Below are positions 1-8,131 of a stretch of DNA of 64,000 nt, piece by piece. Origin of the DNA: Nannocystis sp. RBIL2 (lineage in GTDB: Bacteria > Myxococcota_A > Polyangia > Nannocystales > Nannocystaceae). The stretch is from positions 2,938,151 through 3,002,150 of the forward strand of contig NZ_JAPNJW010000002.1 in NCBI RefSeq assembly GCF_026626745.1, read 5' to 3'. Position 1 is the stretch's first letter. Every line of letters begins with the position of its first letter. The translations under genes and the position numbers were made by a program. A model generated the notes under the pieces. The model did not search any database, had not been told where the DNA came from, and saw only the letters and a list, made by a program, of their open reading frames with translations.

Positions 1-61
1 CGCTGTCTTACCGCGGCCTGGCGCACTGTACATCCAATCAGCCCCGGGCTATCCTGCGCCC

Positions 62-3000
62 ATGACGGACGGTTCCGCGCCTCTCGGCTTCGATCCTGTC
101 GACGTCGCCGGCCCGCTGCCTGCATCTTCGGACATGCCCTTCGGGACAGCCTTCTCGGCCCCGGTGGCGCGGTGGTTCGGCGAGCGGTTCAGCGGTCCGA
201 CCGAGGCCCAGCGGCGCGGCTGGGCCGCGATCACGCGCGGCGAGGACACCCTCGTCATGGCCCCGACCGGCTCGGGCAAGACCCTCGCCGCCTTCCTCGC
301 CGGCGTCGACGCCCTGGTCCGCCGCGGCCTCGCCGGCGCCCTGCCGGACGGCGTCGCCATCCTCTACATCTCCCCGCTCAAGGCGCTCGGCGCCGACGTC
401 GAGCGCAACCTGCAGCAGCCGCTGCGCGGCATCGAGGCCGCCGCCGCCGCCCTCGGCACTCCCCTGCCGAAGATCCGCACCGCCCTGCGCACCGGCGACT
501 CGACCTCCAGCGAGCGCGCGCGGATCTTGAAGCAGCCGCCGCACCTCCTCATCACCACCCCCGAGTCGCTCTACCTCCTCCTCACCTCCGACCGCGGGCG
601 GGCCATCCTCGGCGGCTGCGAGCAGGTCATCGTCGACGAGATCCACGCCCTCGTCGGCAACAAGCGCGGCGCCCACCTGGCCCTCTCGCTCGAGCGCCTC
701 GACGCCCTGTGCGGCCGCAAGCTGCAGCGGATCGGCCTGTCCGCTACCGTCGAGCCGCCCGCCGAGGCCGCCCGCTTCCTCGTCGGCCACGACCTCGCCG
801 GTCTATCGGGACATGTCTCCGTGGACATGCCTGTCGAGACATGCCCCGAAGCGCATGTCCCGGAGTTCATCCCGCGCGCGCGCCCGTGCCACCTGGTCGA
901 CGCCGGCCGGCGCCAGCCGCTCGACGTCGCGGTCGAGGTGCCGCAGGAGACGCTGTCGGCGGTGGCCTCACGGACCGCCTGGGACGACCTCTATACGCGC
1001 ATCGAGGCCTACCTCGGCGAGCACCGCACCACCCTGATCTTCGTCCCGAGCCGGCGCCTGGCCGAGCGGATCGCCCACGACCTCGAGCAGCGGCTCGGCG
1101 AGGGCGTGGTCGCGGCCCACCACGGCGCGCTGGCCAAGCGGACCCGGCAGATGGTCGAGCTCAAGCTGCAGACCGGCGCGCTCAAGGCGGTGGTCGCCAC
1201 CGCCTCGCTCGAGCTCGGCATCGACATCGGCGACGTCGAGCTCGTGGTCCAGGTCGGCTCGCCGCGCTCGATCAGCGTCCTGCGCCAGCGCATCGGCCGG
1301 GCCTGCCACGCCGTCGGCGGCACCCCCAAGGGGCGGATCTTCGCCACCACCCGCGACGACCTGATCGAGTGCGCCGCCGCGGTGCGGGCGATGAAGGCCG
1401 GCCGCATCGACCGCCCGGTCCAGCGCGAGGCCCCGCTCGACATCCTCGCCCAGCAGCTCGTCGCCACCTGCAGCGCCGAGGAGTGGGACGTCGAGGCGCT
1501 GTGGGCCCTCGCCCGTCGCGCCGCTCCCTACGCCCTGCTCACGCGCCGCGACTTCGACCAGGTCGTCGCCATGCTCGGCGACGGCATCGCCACCCGCCGC
1601 GGCCGCGCCGGCGCGCTGCTCCACCTCGACCGGATCCACGGCCGCGCCCGCGGCCGCCGCGGCGCCCAGCTGGCGGCGCTCACCTCCGGCGGGGCGATCC
1701 CCGACAAGGCCGACTACACCGTCGTCGAGGACGCCAGCGAGGCCGTGGTCGGCACCGTCGACGAGGACTTCGCCATCGACAGCATGGTCGGCGACGTGTT
1801 CCGCCTCGGCTCGCACGCGTGGAAGATCCGCCGCGTCGAGGCCGGCCGCGTGCGCGTCGAGGACGCCCGCGGCCAGTCGCCGGCGATCCCGTTCTGGAAC
1901 GGCGAGGGCCTGGCCCGCAGCGAGGCGCTGTCGGCCGAGGTCGCCGGCCTTCGACATGAACTTTGGGACATGCTCGAAGGGCAATCCGACGACCGCGCCC
2001 GCGCCGTCCTGGCCGGCGACTGCGGCCTGTCGCAGCCGGCCATCGACCAGGCGATCGCCTACGTCGCCGAGGGTGCGCGCGCCCTGGGGGCCGTGCCGAC
2101 CCAGGAGTGCCTGGTCGCCGAGCGCTTCTTCGACGAGTCGGGCGGCATGCAGCTCATCATCCACGCCCCGTTCGGCGCCCGCATCAACCGCGCGTTCGGC
2201 ATGGGCCTGCGCAAGAAGTTCTGCCGCACCTTCGACTTCGAGCTGCAGGCCGCCGCCACCGACGACGCGGTGCTGCTGTCGCTCGGCCCGCAGCACTCGT
2301 TCCCGCTCGAGGCGATCTTCCACTTCCTGCACGAGGAGGCGGTCGACGAGGCGCTGACGCAGGCCGCCCTGCAGTCGCCGATGTGGGAGACGCGCTGGCG
2401 GTGGAACGTCACCCGCGCGCTGGCGGTGCTGCGTCACCAGGGCAGCCGCCGCACCCCGCCGCCGATCCTTCGCATGAAGGCTGCCGACCTGCTGGCCGCG
2501 GTGTTCCCGGCCCAGGCCGGCTGCCAGGACAACCACGGCGGCGAGACGATCGAGCCGCCCGACCACCCGCTGGTCCACGAGACCACCCGCGACTGCCTGC
2601 ACGAGGCCATGGACGCCGACGGCCTCAAGGCCGTGCTGCGGCGCCTGCACGGCGGCGAGATCCGGGCCCTCGCCCGCGACACCGTCGCCCCCTCGCCGTT
2701 CTCGCACGGGATCCTGGCCGCCAACCCGTTCGCCTTCCTCGACGACGCCCCGCTCGAGGAGCGCTGGGCCCGGCAGGTCAAGACGGCCCGCCCCGGCGAG
2801 CTCGCCCTCCGCGGCGGCGACCTGCTCGGCCTCGACCCGCGCGCGATCGAGTCGGTCGTCGCCGCGGTCGCCATCGACGGCCCCGCCGGCCCGCGCGACG
2901 CCGACGAGCTGCACGACCTGCTGTGCGCCCCGCGGCTCTTGCCCCCGCGCCCCGAGTGGGCCGAGCAATTCGCCGCCCTGGTCCGCGCCGGCCGGGCCGC

Positions 3001-4456
3001 CCTGCTCCGCCGGCCCGCAGCAGATGTCCCGGAGGACATGTCCTCTGCGCCATTGTACATAGCGGCCGAGGTCGTCCCGCTGGCGCGCGCGCTGTGGCCG
3101 GCCGCCGCGATCGAGCCGAGCATCGCCCTCCCGCCCGCGCTCGCCGGCCCCGTCGACCCCGAGGAGGCGGCGCTGCGGCTGGTCCGCGCGTTCGTGCAGA
3201 CCGCGGCGCCGCTGACCGCCGCCGCCCTCGCTACCGCCCTCGGCCTGGCGCGCGCCGACACCGAGGGCGCCCTGGCCCGCCTCGAGCTCGACGGCATCGT
3301 CCTCCAGGGCCAGTTCACCCGGCCCACCACGCCCGAGCCCGAGTGGTGCGAGCGCCGGCTGCTGCAGCGGATCCACCGGCTCACTCTCGGCCGCCTGCGC
3401 GAGGAGGTGCGGGCGGTCGCGCCGGCCGAGCTGGTCCGCTTCCTCGCCCGCTGGCAGCACGTCCAGCCCGGCACCCAGCTCCACGGCCCCGAGGGCCTGC
3501 TCCGCGTCATCGAGCAGCTCGAGGGTCTCGAGCTGCCGGCGCAATCATGGGAGCGCGATGTCCTGCCGCGACGGGTCCACGGCTACGACCCCGCCTGGCT
3601 CGACGAGCTGTGCCTCGCCGGCGAGGTCGCCTGGGGCCGCCTCACGCCCTTGCCGGCCGAGGGCCTCGAGCCCGGCGAGCTGCCGCGCGGGGCCGGCAAG
3701 GTCGCCCTGTTCCTCCGCGCCCACGCGCCGACCCTCGTCGCCCCGAGCCCCACCCCGGCCCACGAGTGGCCGCACCTGTCGCAGCTCGCCCGCGAGGTCG
3801 CCCGCGTGCTCGAACGCGGGGCCGCCTTCGCCGCCGACCTGCGCGCGGCCACCAGCGCCGGCCACGATGACCTCGAGGAGGCGCTGTGGGAGCTCGCCCG
3901 CGCCGGCGCGATCACCAGCGACGGCTTCGCCGGCCTGCGCGCCTTGTGCGAGACCGTCGACCCGCGCAAGGGCCCGCGCCGGCTGCTGCGCGGCCGCTGG
4001 TCGCTGCTGGCCCGCGACCTGTCCGAGCGGCCAGATCCGTTCGGCGACGGCAGCCCGGTCGAGCTGGCCCGCCTGTACCTGCGCCGCTACGGCGTCGTCG
4101 CCCGCCCGCTGCTCACCCGCGAGACCGGCGCGCCGCCGTGGCGCGCCCTGCTCGACGTCTACCGCCGCCTCGAGGCGCGCGGGGAGATCCGCGGCGGCCG
4201 CTTCGTCGCCGGCCAGCAGGGCGAGCAATTCGCCCTGCCCGAGGCCATCGAGGCCCTGGGCGCCCTACGCCGCGTCCCGGCCGACGCCGAGGAGCTCGAG
4301 GTCGCCGCAGTCGACCCGCTCAACCTCGTCGGCATCATCACCCCCGGCCCGCGCGTCCCCGCCGTCCGCGGCCAGCTGCTGCGCTACCGCGACGGCGCCC
4401 CGGTCGCAGTCACCCGCCCGCTCGCCGGCGCCAGCCTCTCAGGACTTGTTTATTAA
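62..4456 (+). CDS. lhr: Large Lhr-type ATP-dependent DNA helicase (1464 aa)
   Basis: Superfamily 2 helicase of the long Lhr class, which unwinds DNA 3' to 5' and is linked to DNA repair. Walker A is APTGSGKT near residue 67, the DEIH box is near 192, SAT near 228, and lobe 2 carries LGIDIGDVELVVQVGSP and QRIGRACH near 385-416. The length is close to the roughly 1500 residues of E. coli Lhr, so the core plus the long C-terminal region are both present; the family's C-terminal region is reported to have uracil-glycosylase activity, which was not checked here. Four copies of the 14-nt palindromic repeat lie in frame (residues about 20-30, 251-270, 632-640, 988-998), mainly between domains, and a fifth supplies the last codons and the stop. 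No partner gene adjoins it. The ATG at 62 is the first good start; family assignment is firm. Confidence 0.93.
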   Translation: MTDGSAPLGFDPVDVAGPLPASSDMPFGTAFSAPVARWFGERFSGPTEAQRRGWAAITRGEDTLVMAPTGSGKTLAAFLAGVDALVRRGLAGALPDGVAILYISPLKALGADVERNLQQPLRGIEAAAAALGTPLPKIRTALRTGDSTSSERARILKQPPHLLITTPESLYLLLTSDRGRAILGGCEQVIVDEIHALVGNKRGAHLALSLERLDALCGRKLQRIGLSATVEPPAEAARFLVGHDLAGLSGHVSVDMPVETCPEAHVPEFIPRARPCHLVDAGRRQPLDVAVEVPQETLSAVASRTAWDDLYTRIEAYLGEHRTTLIFVPSRRLAERIAHDLEQRLGEGVVAAHHGALAKRTRQMVELKLQTGALKAVVATASLELGIDIGDVELVVQVGSPRSISVLRQRIGRACHAVGGTPKGRIFATTRDDLIECAAAVRAMKAGRIDRPVQREAPLDILAQQLVATCSAEEWDVEALWALARRAAPYALLTRRDFDQVVAMLGDGIATRRGRAGALLHLDRIHGRARGRRGAQLAALTSGGAIPDKADYTVVEDASEAVVGTVDEDFAIDSMVGDVFRLGSHAWKIRRVEAGRVRVEDARGQSPAIPFWNGEGLARSEALSAEVAGLRHELWDMLEGQSDDRARAVLAGDCGLSQPAIDQAIAYVAEGARALGAVPTQECLVAERFFDESGGMQLIIHAPFGARINRAFGMGLRKKFCRTFDFELQAAATDDAVLLSLGPQHSFPLEAIFHFLHEEAVDEALTQAALQSPMWETRWRWNVTRALAVLRHQGSRRTPPPILRMKAADLLAAVFPAQAGCQDNHGGETIEPPDHPLVHETTRDCLHEAMDADGLKAVLRRLHGGEIRALARDTVAPSPFSHGILAANPFAFLDDAPLEERWARQVKTARPGELALRGGDLLGLDPRAIESVVAAVAIDGPAGPRDADELHDLLCAPRLLPPRPEWAEQFAALVRAGRAALLRRPAADVPEDMSSAPLYIAAEVVPLARALWPAAAIEPSIALPPALAGPVDPEEAALRLVRAFVQTAAPLTAAALATALGLARADTEGALARLELDGIVLQGQFTRPTTPEPEWCERRLLQRIHRLTLGRLREEVRAVAPAELVRFLARWQHVQPGTQLHGPEGLLRVIEQLEGLELPAQSWERDVLPRRVHGYDPAWLDELCLAGEVAWGRLTPLPAEGLEPGELPRGAGKVALFLRAHAPTLVAPSPTPAHEWPHLSQLAREVARVLERGAAFAADLRAATSAGHDDLEEALWELARAGAITSDGFAGLRALCETVDPRKGPRRLLRGRWSLLARDLSERPDPFGDGSPVELARLYLRRYGVVARPLLTRETGAPPWRALLDVYRRLEARGEIRGGRFVAGQQGEQFALPEAIEALGALRRVPADAEELEVAAVDPLNLVGIITPGPRVPAVRGQLLRYRDGAPVAVTRPLAGASLSGLVY
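119..150. repeat. 14-nt-phased palindromic repeat, 3 tetramers, inside lhr
   Basis: CCTG at 119, CATG at 133 and CAGC at 147 are spaced exactly 14 nt. The second spacer is CCC-TTCG-GGA, a hairpin with a TTCG loop. It is in frame in the N-terminal tail of the helicase. Confidence 0.8.
812..871. repeat. 14-nt-phased palindromic repeat array inside lhr (5 tetramers)
   Basis: CATG occurs at 812, 826, 840 and 854 and CATC at 868, each 14 nt apart. Each 10-nt spacer starts with a pyrimidine-CC or close variant and ends GGA, AGA or similar. The array adds residues between helicase lobes 1 and 2 without breaking the frame. Confidence 0.9.
1955..1980. repeat. 14-nt-phased palindromic repeat inside lhr
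   Basis: CATG at 1955 and 1969 are 14 nt apart, flanked by TTCGA and TCGAA. The copy is in frame around residue 635 of the helicase. Confidence 0.65.
3023..3054. repeat. 14-nt-phased palindromic repeat inside lhr (3 tetramers)
   Basis: GATG at 3023, CATG at 3037 and CATT at 3051. The first spacer is TCC-CGGA-GGA, the commonest form. It encodes a VPEDM peptide near residue 990. Confidence 0.8.
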
Positions 4457-4500
4457 AACATGCCCGATCGGGCATGCCCGCTTCGACATGTCCCCGAAGC
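4445..4500. repeat. 14-nt-phased palindromic repeat array over the lhr stop codon
   Basis: CTTG at 4445 and CATG at 4459, 4473 and 4487 keep the 14-nt spacing. The lhr stop (TAA, 4454-4456) lies inside the first spacer, and ATGCCCGATCGGGCAT (4460-4475) is a perfect palindrome. The array sits between two convergent genes and could fold as a terminator in both directions. Confidence 0.85.
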
Positions 4501-4549
4501 ATCGGCCGCCGTGGCCTCGGCGCCGGTGCACCCGACAAGCTCGGCGCTA

Positions 4550-4567
4550 CCTGTCCCCTGGGACATC
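4550..4567. repeat. Single palindromic repeat copy
   Basis: CCTG at 4550 and CATC at 4564 with the spacer TCC-CCTG-GGA, in the gap between lhr and the convergent lipoprotein gene. Confidence 0.75.
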
Positions 4568-4586
4568 CACCGCGCGGCCCCGTCGC

Positions 4587-5312
4587 TCACCCGCCGACGC
4601 GGATCCGCCGCAACAGCACCTCCTGCGACACCGGAAAATTGTTGGAGCCCCCGACCGCGACCTCGCCGACGTCGACCGCATACGCGTGCTCCGCGTCGAT
4701 CGGCAAGCTCCCACGGTGGTGCGCGCCCAAGTGCAGCTCCGCCTCGCCTGGACCGCCGAGATCGATCTGCCCCGGCGCCCCGCCCTCGGTGTCGCCGGCC
4801 TCGCAGGCCTGCGAGTAGCCGTAGCTCAGCGGCAAGAACGCGTCGGCGTAGCCTGAATTGTTGTCGGTCCCGCCCGACACCGCCACCACCAGGATCTCGT
4901 CGTCTGCCGCCGCGCGCAGCTGCACGATCCGCTTGGTCGCGAACTCGAAGTTCTTCTCGATCCGCAGGCGCACCGCCAGCCCCGCCTCCCAGTCGACCGG
5001 ACCTTCCGCCGCCACCGCGAAGCGCAGCGACGCCGGCTCCGACGCCCCGTCGACCTCGCAGGTCATGGCCGTCGTCACCGCGTCGCCCGCCACCGTCACC
5101 GCATCGATCGCGCACGGGACGTCGACGTCGGCGAACTGACCGGCGTCCCACTCCTGAAAGCTCAGCTCGAACCCCGCGTCCGCGGACGGATCGGCCTCCT
5201 CGCATCCCGCCGGCGACCCGTCGCGGTCGGTCTCCCCGTCCTTCGGGGCGCATGCAGCCAGCGTCGCCGCCACCATTCCGTAATGATAATAAGAATAAGA
5301 AGCTCTTCTCAC
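4587..5312 (-). CDS. Lipoprotein, paralogue of the next gene (unknown function)
   Basis: Unknown function; I do not recognise a domain. The N terminus from the GTG at 5312 reads as a lipoprotein signal (two Arg, a hydrophobic stretch, then LAAC). Earlier ATG at 5330 and later ATG at 5276 are alternatives; the latter leaves too short a signal. The mature part has paired Cys (GCEEAD, VPCAID, MTCEVD, QACEAG) and the motif HHRGSLPIDAEHAYAVD near the C terminus. The gene at 5470-6426 encodes a protein alike over nearly the whole length, so the two arose by tandem duplication. The products are probably anchored in the cell envelope. It converges on lhr with repeats in between. Confidence 0.82.
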   Translation of the reverse strand: MRRASYSYYHYGMVAATLAACAPKDGETDRDGSPAGCEEADPSADAGFELSFQEWDAGQFADVDVPCAIDAVTVAGDAVTTAMTCEVDGASEPASLRFAVAAEGPVDWEAGLAVRLRIEKNFEFATKRIVQLRAAADDEILVVAVSGGTDNNSGYADAFLPLSYGYSQACEAGDTEGGAPGQIDLGGPGEAELHLGAHHRGSLPIDAEHAYAVDVGEVAVGGSNNFPVSQEVLLRRIRVGG

Positions 5313-5375
5313 ACCTCGAGTGTGTATCACGTTTGCGTCCGCGTCAATCGAGCGCGCACCTCGTCATGACACCGT

Positions 5376-5421
5376 GATGCCCCATGGGACATGTTTATAC
5401 AAACATGTCCCATGGGGCATC
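5376..5421. repeat. 46-nt near-perfect palindrome made of the 14-nt repeat
   Basis: GATG at 5376, CATG at 5390, CATG at 5404 and CATC at 5418, all 14 nt apart. The two halves are inverted copies except for the centre (TTTATACAAA), giving arms of about 20 bp. It lies downstream of the 5470-6426 gene, where it could end its transcription. Confidence 0.88.
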
Positions 5422-5469
5422 GATCGCCCACCGCGATCGATGCCTCCGCACGGCCACCCTCGCGCCGGC

Positions 5470-6426
5470 TCACTCGCCGACGCGGACCCGTCGCAGCAGC
5501 ACCTCCTGCCACAACGGGTAGTGCGGGGACCCGTCGTTCCCCACCTGGCCGGCGTCGACCGCATACGCGTGCTCGGCGTCGATCGGCAGGCTGCCACGGT
5601 GGTGCGAGATCAGGTGCAGCTCCGCCTTGCCCGGGTCGGAGAGATCGATCTGCGCCGGCGTCCCGTCGCCACCCGTGTCCCCTGCCCCCTCGCACACCAG
5701 CGAATAGCCGTAGATCAGCGGCAAGAACGCCTCGGGATACCCCGAATTGTTGTCCATGCCGCCCGAGGTCACCACCGCGAGGATCGCGTCGTCCTGGGCC
5801 GCGCGCAGCTGCACGATGCGCTTGGCCGCGAAGTCGTAGTCCTGCTCGACCTTCAGGCGCACCGCCAGCCCCGGATCCCAGTCGACCGCGCCCTCGGGCG
5901 CGACCGCGAAGCGCAGCGACGCCGGCTCGGACACGCCGTCGACCTCGCAGGTCATCGCAGTCGTCACCGCCGCGTCGGCCACAGTCACCGCGTCGACGAC
6001 GCATTGCACGTCGTACTCGAAGGTAAAAAAATTGTCCTCGTCCCAATCCTTGAACACGAGCTCGAACGCCGCGTCCGCGGCCGGATCGGCCTGCTCGCAC
6101 TCCGCCGGGGACTCGCCCTCCGTCTCGCCCTCCGACTCGCCCACAGTCGTCGGGCCCTCCGTCTCCGTCTCGCCCGCCGTGACCGGGCCCTCCGTCTCCG
6201 TCTCGCCCTCCGTCTCCGAGCCTTCCGTCGCCGGCCCCTCCGTCGCCTGGCCTTCCGTCGCCGGGCCCTCCGTCGCCGGGCCTTCCGTCGCCGGGCCCTC
6301 CGTCTCGCCCGCCGTCGCCCCGCCTTCGGTCTCGCCCGGCTCGCCGGTCTCTTTTCCGCCGCCCGGGCACGCCGGGAGCGCCAATACCATCGTCCATGCC
6401 ATCAATTGATTAAGGCTAATCTGCAT
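5470..6426 (-). CDS. Lipoprotein with Glu/Thr/Gly-rich repeat linker, paralogue of the previous gene
   Basis: Exported lipoprotein of unknown function. The signal peptide ends LALPAC. A low-complexity linker built on PATEG/ETEG units (roughly residues 30-105) leads to a C-terminal domain like that of the gene at 4587-5312, with the same HHRGSLPIDAEHAYAVDAG motif and the same Cys positions. Only this copy has the long linker. Starts at 6432 (GTG), 6426 (ATG) and 6402 (ATG) are all possible; none has a clear ribosome binding site. The domain probably works at the cell surface, held off the membrane by the linker; this is inferred from layout only. Confidence 0.83.
   Translation of the reverse strand: MQISLNQLMAWTMVLALPACPGGGKETGEPGETEGGATAGETEGPATEGPATEGPATEGQATEGPATEGSETEGETETEGPVTAGETETEGPTTVGESEGETEGESPAECEQADPAADAAFELVFKDWDEDNFFTFEYDVQCVVDAVTVADAAVTTAMTCEVDGVSEPASLRFAVAPEGAVDWDPGLAVRLKVEQDYDFAAKRIVQLRAAQDDAILAVVTSGGMDNNSGYPEAFLPLIYGYSLVCEGAGDTGGDGTPAQIDLSDPGKAELHLISHHRGSLPIDAEHAYAVDAGQVGNDGSPHYPLWQEVLLRRVRVGE
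6222..6303. repeat. 15-nt tandem repeat encoding PATEG units
   Basis: Near-identical 15-nt units (GTCGCCGGGCCCTCC type on the plus strand) encode five-residue PATEG repeats in the linker of the 5470-6426 lipoprotein. Copy number could change by slippage without losing the frame. Confidence 0.75.
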
Positions 6427-6785
6427 GAACACAGTCTACGGGCGGCCGACCCCGTTTCAAGCCCGACCTGTTGGTTCGTCCGGCTCGCGCAGTGCGTGGT
6501 CCGGCCGGCGAATACGACCTGTCTCTTCGGACATCTCGAACGCACCGCGCCCCGCGGCACCGCGACAGACACGTCATACCGCGGTCGACCTCGCCCGGAT
6601 CCGACGCGCGCAATCGCCCTTCGGCTGTCGTCCGCTGCGCAGGCTGCAGGCCACATGTCCCGAAAGACATGTTTTCGCCAGCCCCCGCCGGCGAAAGTGT
6701 CCTGCGACACCGGGTCGCACGCCCTGCGCGCTGCGACCGCCCGTCGCATCGGCGGCCCGCGCCACCTTTTGCTATTCGAGTGCGA
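6427..6785. other. Divergent intergenic region with two palindromic repeat copies
   Basis: No convincing gene. It holds repeat copies at 6518-6535 (CCTG, CATC) and 6640-6671 (CAGG, CATG, CATG, 14 nt apart). It should carry the promoters of the lipoprotein to its left and of the mbnP operon to its right, but I see no clear consensus promoter. Confidence 0.6.
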
Positions 6786-7619
6786 GTGAAGCTCCGCGCG
6801 CTGTCTCTCCTCCTCCTCCTCGCCCCGGCCTGCGCCGCCGGTGACCGTGAAGTCACCCTGCGCTTCGACCCGCGGTTCGGCAGCGAGCCGTTCGCCTGCG
6901 GCCGCGACTTCGCCGGCATCGGCACCACGGGCGCCAGCGTCACCCCGCTCGACTTCCGCGTCTACGTCCACGACGTCGCGCTCGTGCGCGCCGGCGGCGA
7001 GCGCGTGCCGCTGACCATCACCGATGACGACACCTGGCAGCACGACGGCCTCGTCCTGCTCGACTTCGAGGACGGCAGCGGCGCCTGCATGACCGGCAGC
7101 CCGGGCACCAACAATGAGGTCCGCGGCACCGCGCCCGATCACGACGACTACACCGGCGTCGAGTTCATCGTCGGCGTGCCCGACGAGCAGAACCACCTCG
7201 ACGGCGCCACCGCCCCGGCCCCGCTCAACGCCCAGGGCCTGTGGTGGAGCTGGGCCGGCGGCTACAAGTACGTCCGCCTCGACGTTCGCCCCACCACTCA
7301 GACCGAGTTCTTCTACCACCTCGGCGCCACCGCCTGCGCCGGCGACGTCGCCCAGGGCTTCACCTGTCAGTACGACAACCTCGCCACCGTCCGCCTCGAC
7401 GGCTTCGATCCCGACAGCGACACCATCAAGGTCGACGCTGCGGCGATCCTCGCCGGCGTCGACGTCGACAAGATCCCCGACGGCATGCCCGACACCCTGC
7501 CCGGCTGCATGGCCTTCCCCGGCGACCCCGAGTGCCCGGCCATGATGGCCCCGCTCGGCCTGCGCTTCGAGAGCGACGATGCCGGGGCCGCCCAGACCGT
7601 CTTCTCCGTCGTCGACTGA
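6786..7619 (+). CDS. mbnP: MbnP-type lipoprotein (metallo-mystery pair, four-Cys protein)
   Basis: Periplasmic or envelope protein of the MbnP family, the partner of dihaem enzyme MbnH. Read from the GTG at 6786 it has a short signal peptide ending LAPAC. The family pattern is visible: VTLRFDPRFG then ACG, PLDFRVYVHDVALV, ACMTG, GVEFIVGVP, a Trp-rich stretch GLWWSWAGGYKYVRLD, then paired Cys (TACAGD, FTCQYD, PGCM, PECP). In characterised pairs MbnH converts a Trp of MbnP to kynurenine, creating a copper site. The cytochrome gene follows after 10 nt and mbnH after that, one operon. Family assignment rests on order of motifs plus the neighbour, so it is strong; the bound metal is inferred. Confidence 0.88.
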   Translation: MKLRALSLLLLLAPACAAGDREVTLRFDPRFGSEPFACGRDFAGIGTTGASVTPLDFRVYVHDVALVRAGGERVPLTITDDDTWQHDGLVLLDFEDGSGACMTGSPGTNNEVRGTAPDHDDYTGVEFIVGVPDEQNHLDGATAPAPLNAQGLWWSWAGGYKYVRLDVRPTTQTEFFYHLGATACAGDVAQGFTCQYDNLATVRLDGFDPDSDTIKVDAAAILAGVDVDKIPDGMPDTLPGCMAFPGDPECPAMMAPLGLRFESDDAGAAQTVFSVVD

Positions 7620-7629
7620 GGTTCAAGTC

Positions 7630-8130
7630 ATGTACCGCGCCCTGCTCACCCTCGCCCTCGCCGCCCCGCTCGCCTGCGACGAGCCCGCCGACCCCGCCCC
7701 GTTCATGGGTGACGACGAATTCGTCCGCGACCCCGCGCTCGACGTCGAGCTCGTCAGCGCCCACGGCGACGCGATCAGCCACGCCACTGGCGACAACTGC
7801 ATGCGCTGTCACCAGGAGAACGGCCCCGGGCCCGGCCGCTTCACCGCCGCCGGCACCCTCCACGACGAGGCCGGCGCGCCCTACCCCGACGGCCTCGTCG
7901 AGCTGCGCAGCGCCCCTGACGGCATGGGCGACCTCGTCGCCGCGCTCGAGGTCGACGGCCTCGGCAACTTCTACACCACCGAGGTCCTGCCGCTGCCGGC
8001 CTCGGCGCTGTTCCCCACGGTGTACAGTGCCGATGGTGCGCGCAAGAACTTCATGCCGTTCCCCACGAGTTCGGGCGCCTGCAACGTCTGCCACGCGGGC
8101 AGCTTCGGCGTGCGCCTCCCGGAGGGCTGA
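7630..8130 (+). CDS. Lipoprotein with two CxxCH haem sites, middle gene of the mbnP-mbnH operon
   Basis: A 166-residue exported protein with a signal ending PLAC at residue 16. It carries CMRCH near residue 57 and CNVCH near 151, both c-type haem attachment motifs, so it may be a small dihaem electron carrier. It lies 10 nt after mbnP, with a GAGG ribosome site over the mbnP stop, and 1 nt before the GTG of mbnH. The placement suggests it carries electrons to or from MbnH. I do not know a named family for it. Confidence 0.85.
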   Translation: MYRALLTLALAAPLACDEPADPAPFMGDDEFVRDPALDVELVSAHGDAISHATGDNCMRCHQENGPGPGRFTAAGTLHDEAGAPYPDGLVELRSAPDGMGDLVAALEVDGLGNFYTTEVLPLPASALFPTVYSADGARKNFMPFPTSSGACNVCHAGSFGVRLPEG

Positions 8131-8131
8131 C

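Noticed and set aside
968..3544. Long minus-strand ORF antisense to lhr
   Set aside because: The plus strand has all helicase motifs; the minus reading is Arg/Gly/Ala-rich shadow.
4018..4035. Possible repeat in lhr (CCTG, CAGA 14 nt later)
   Set aside because: The spacer lacks the complementary TCC/GGA ends; chance similarity.
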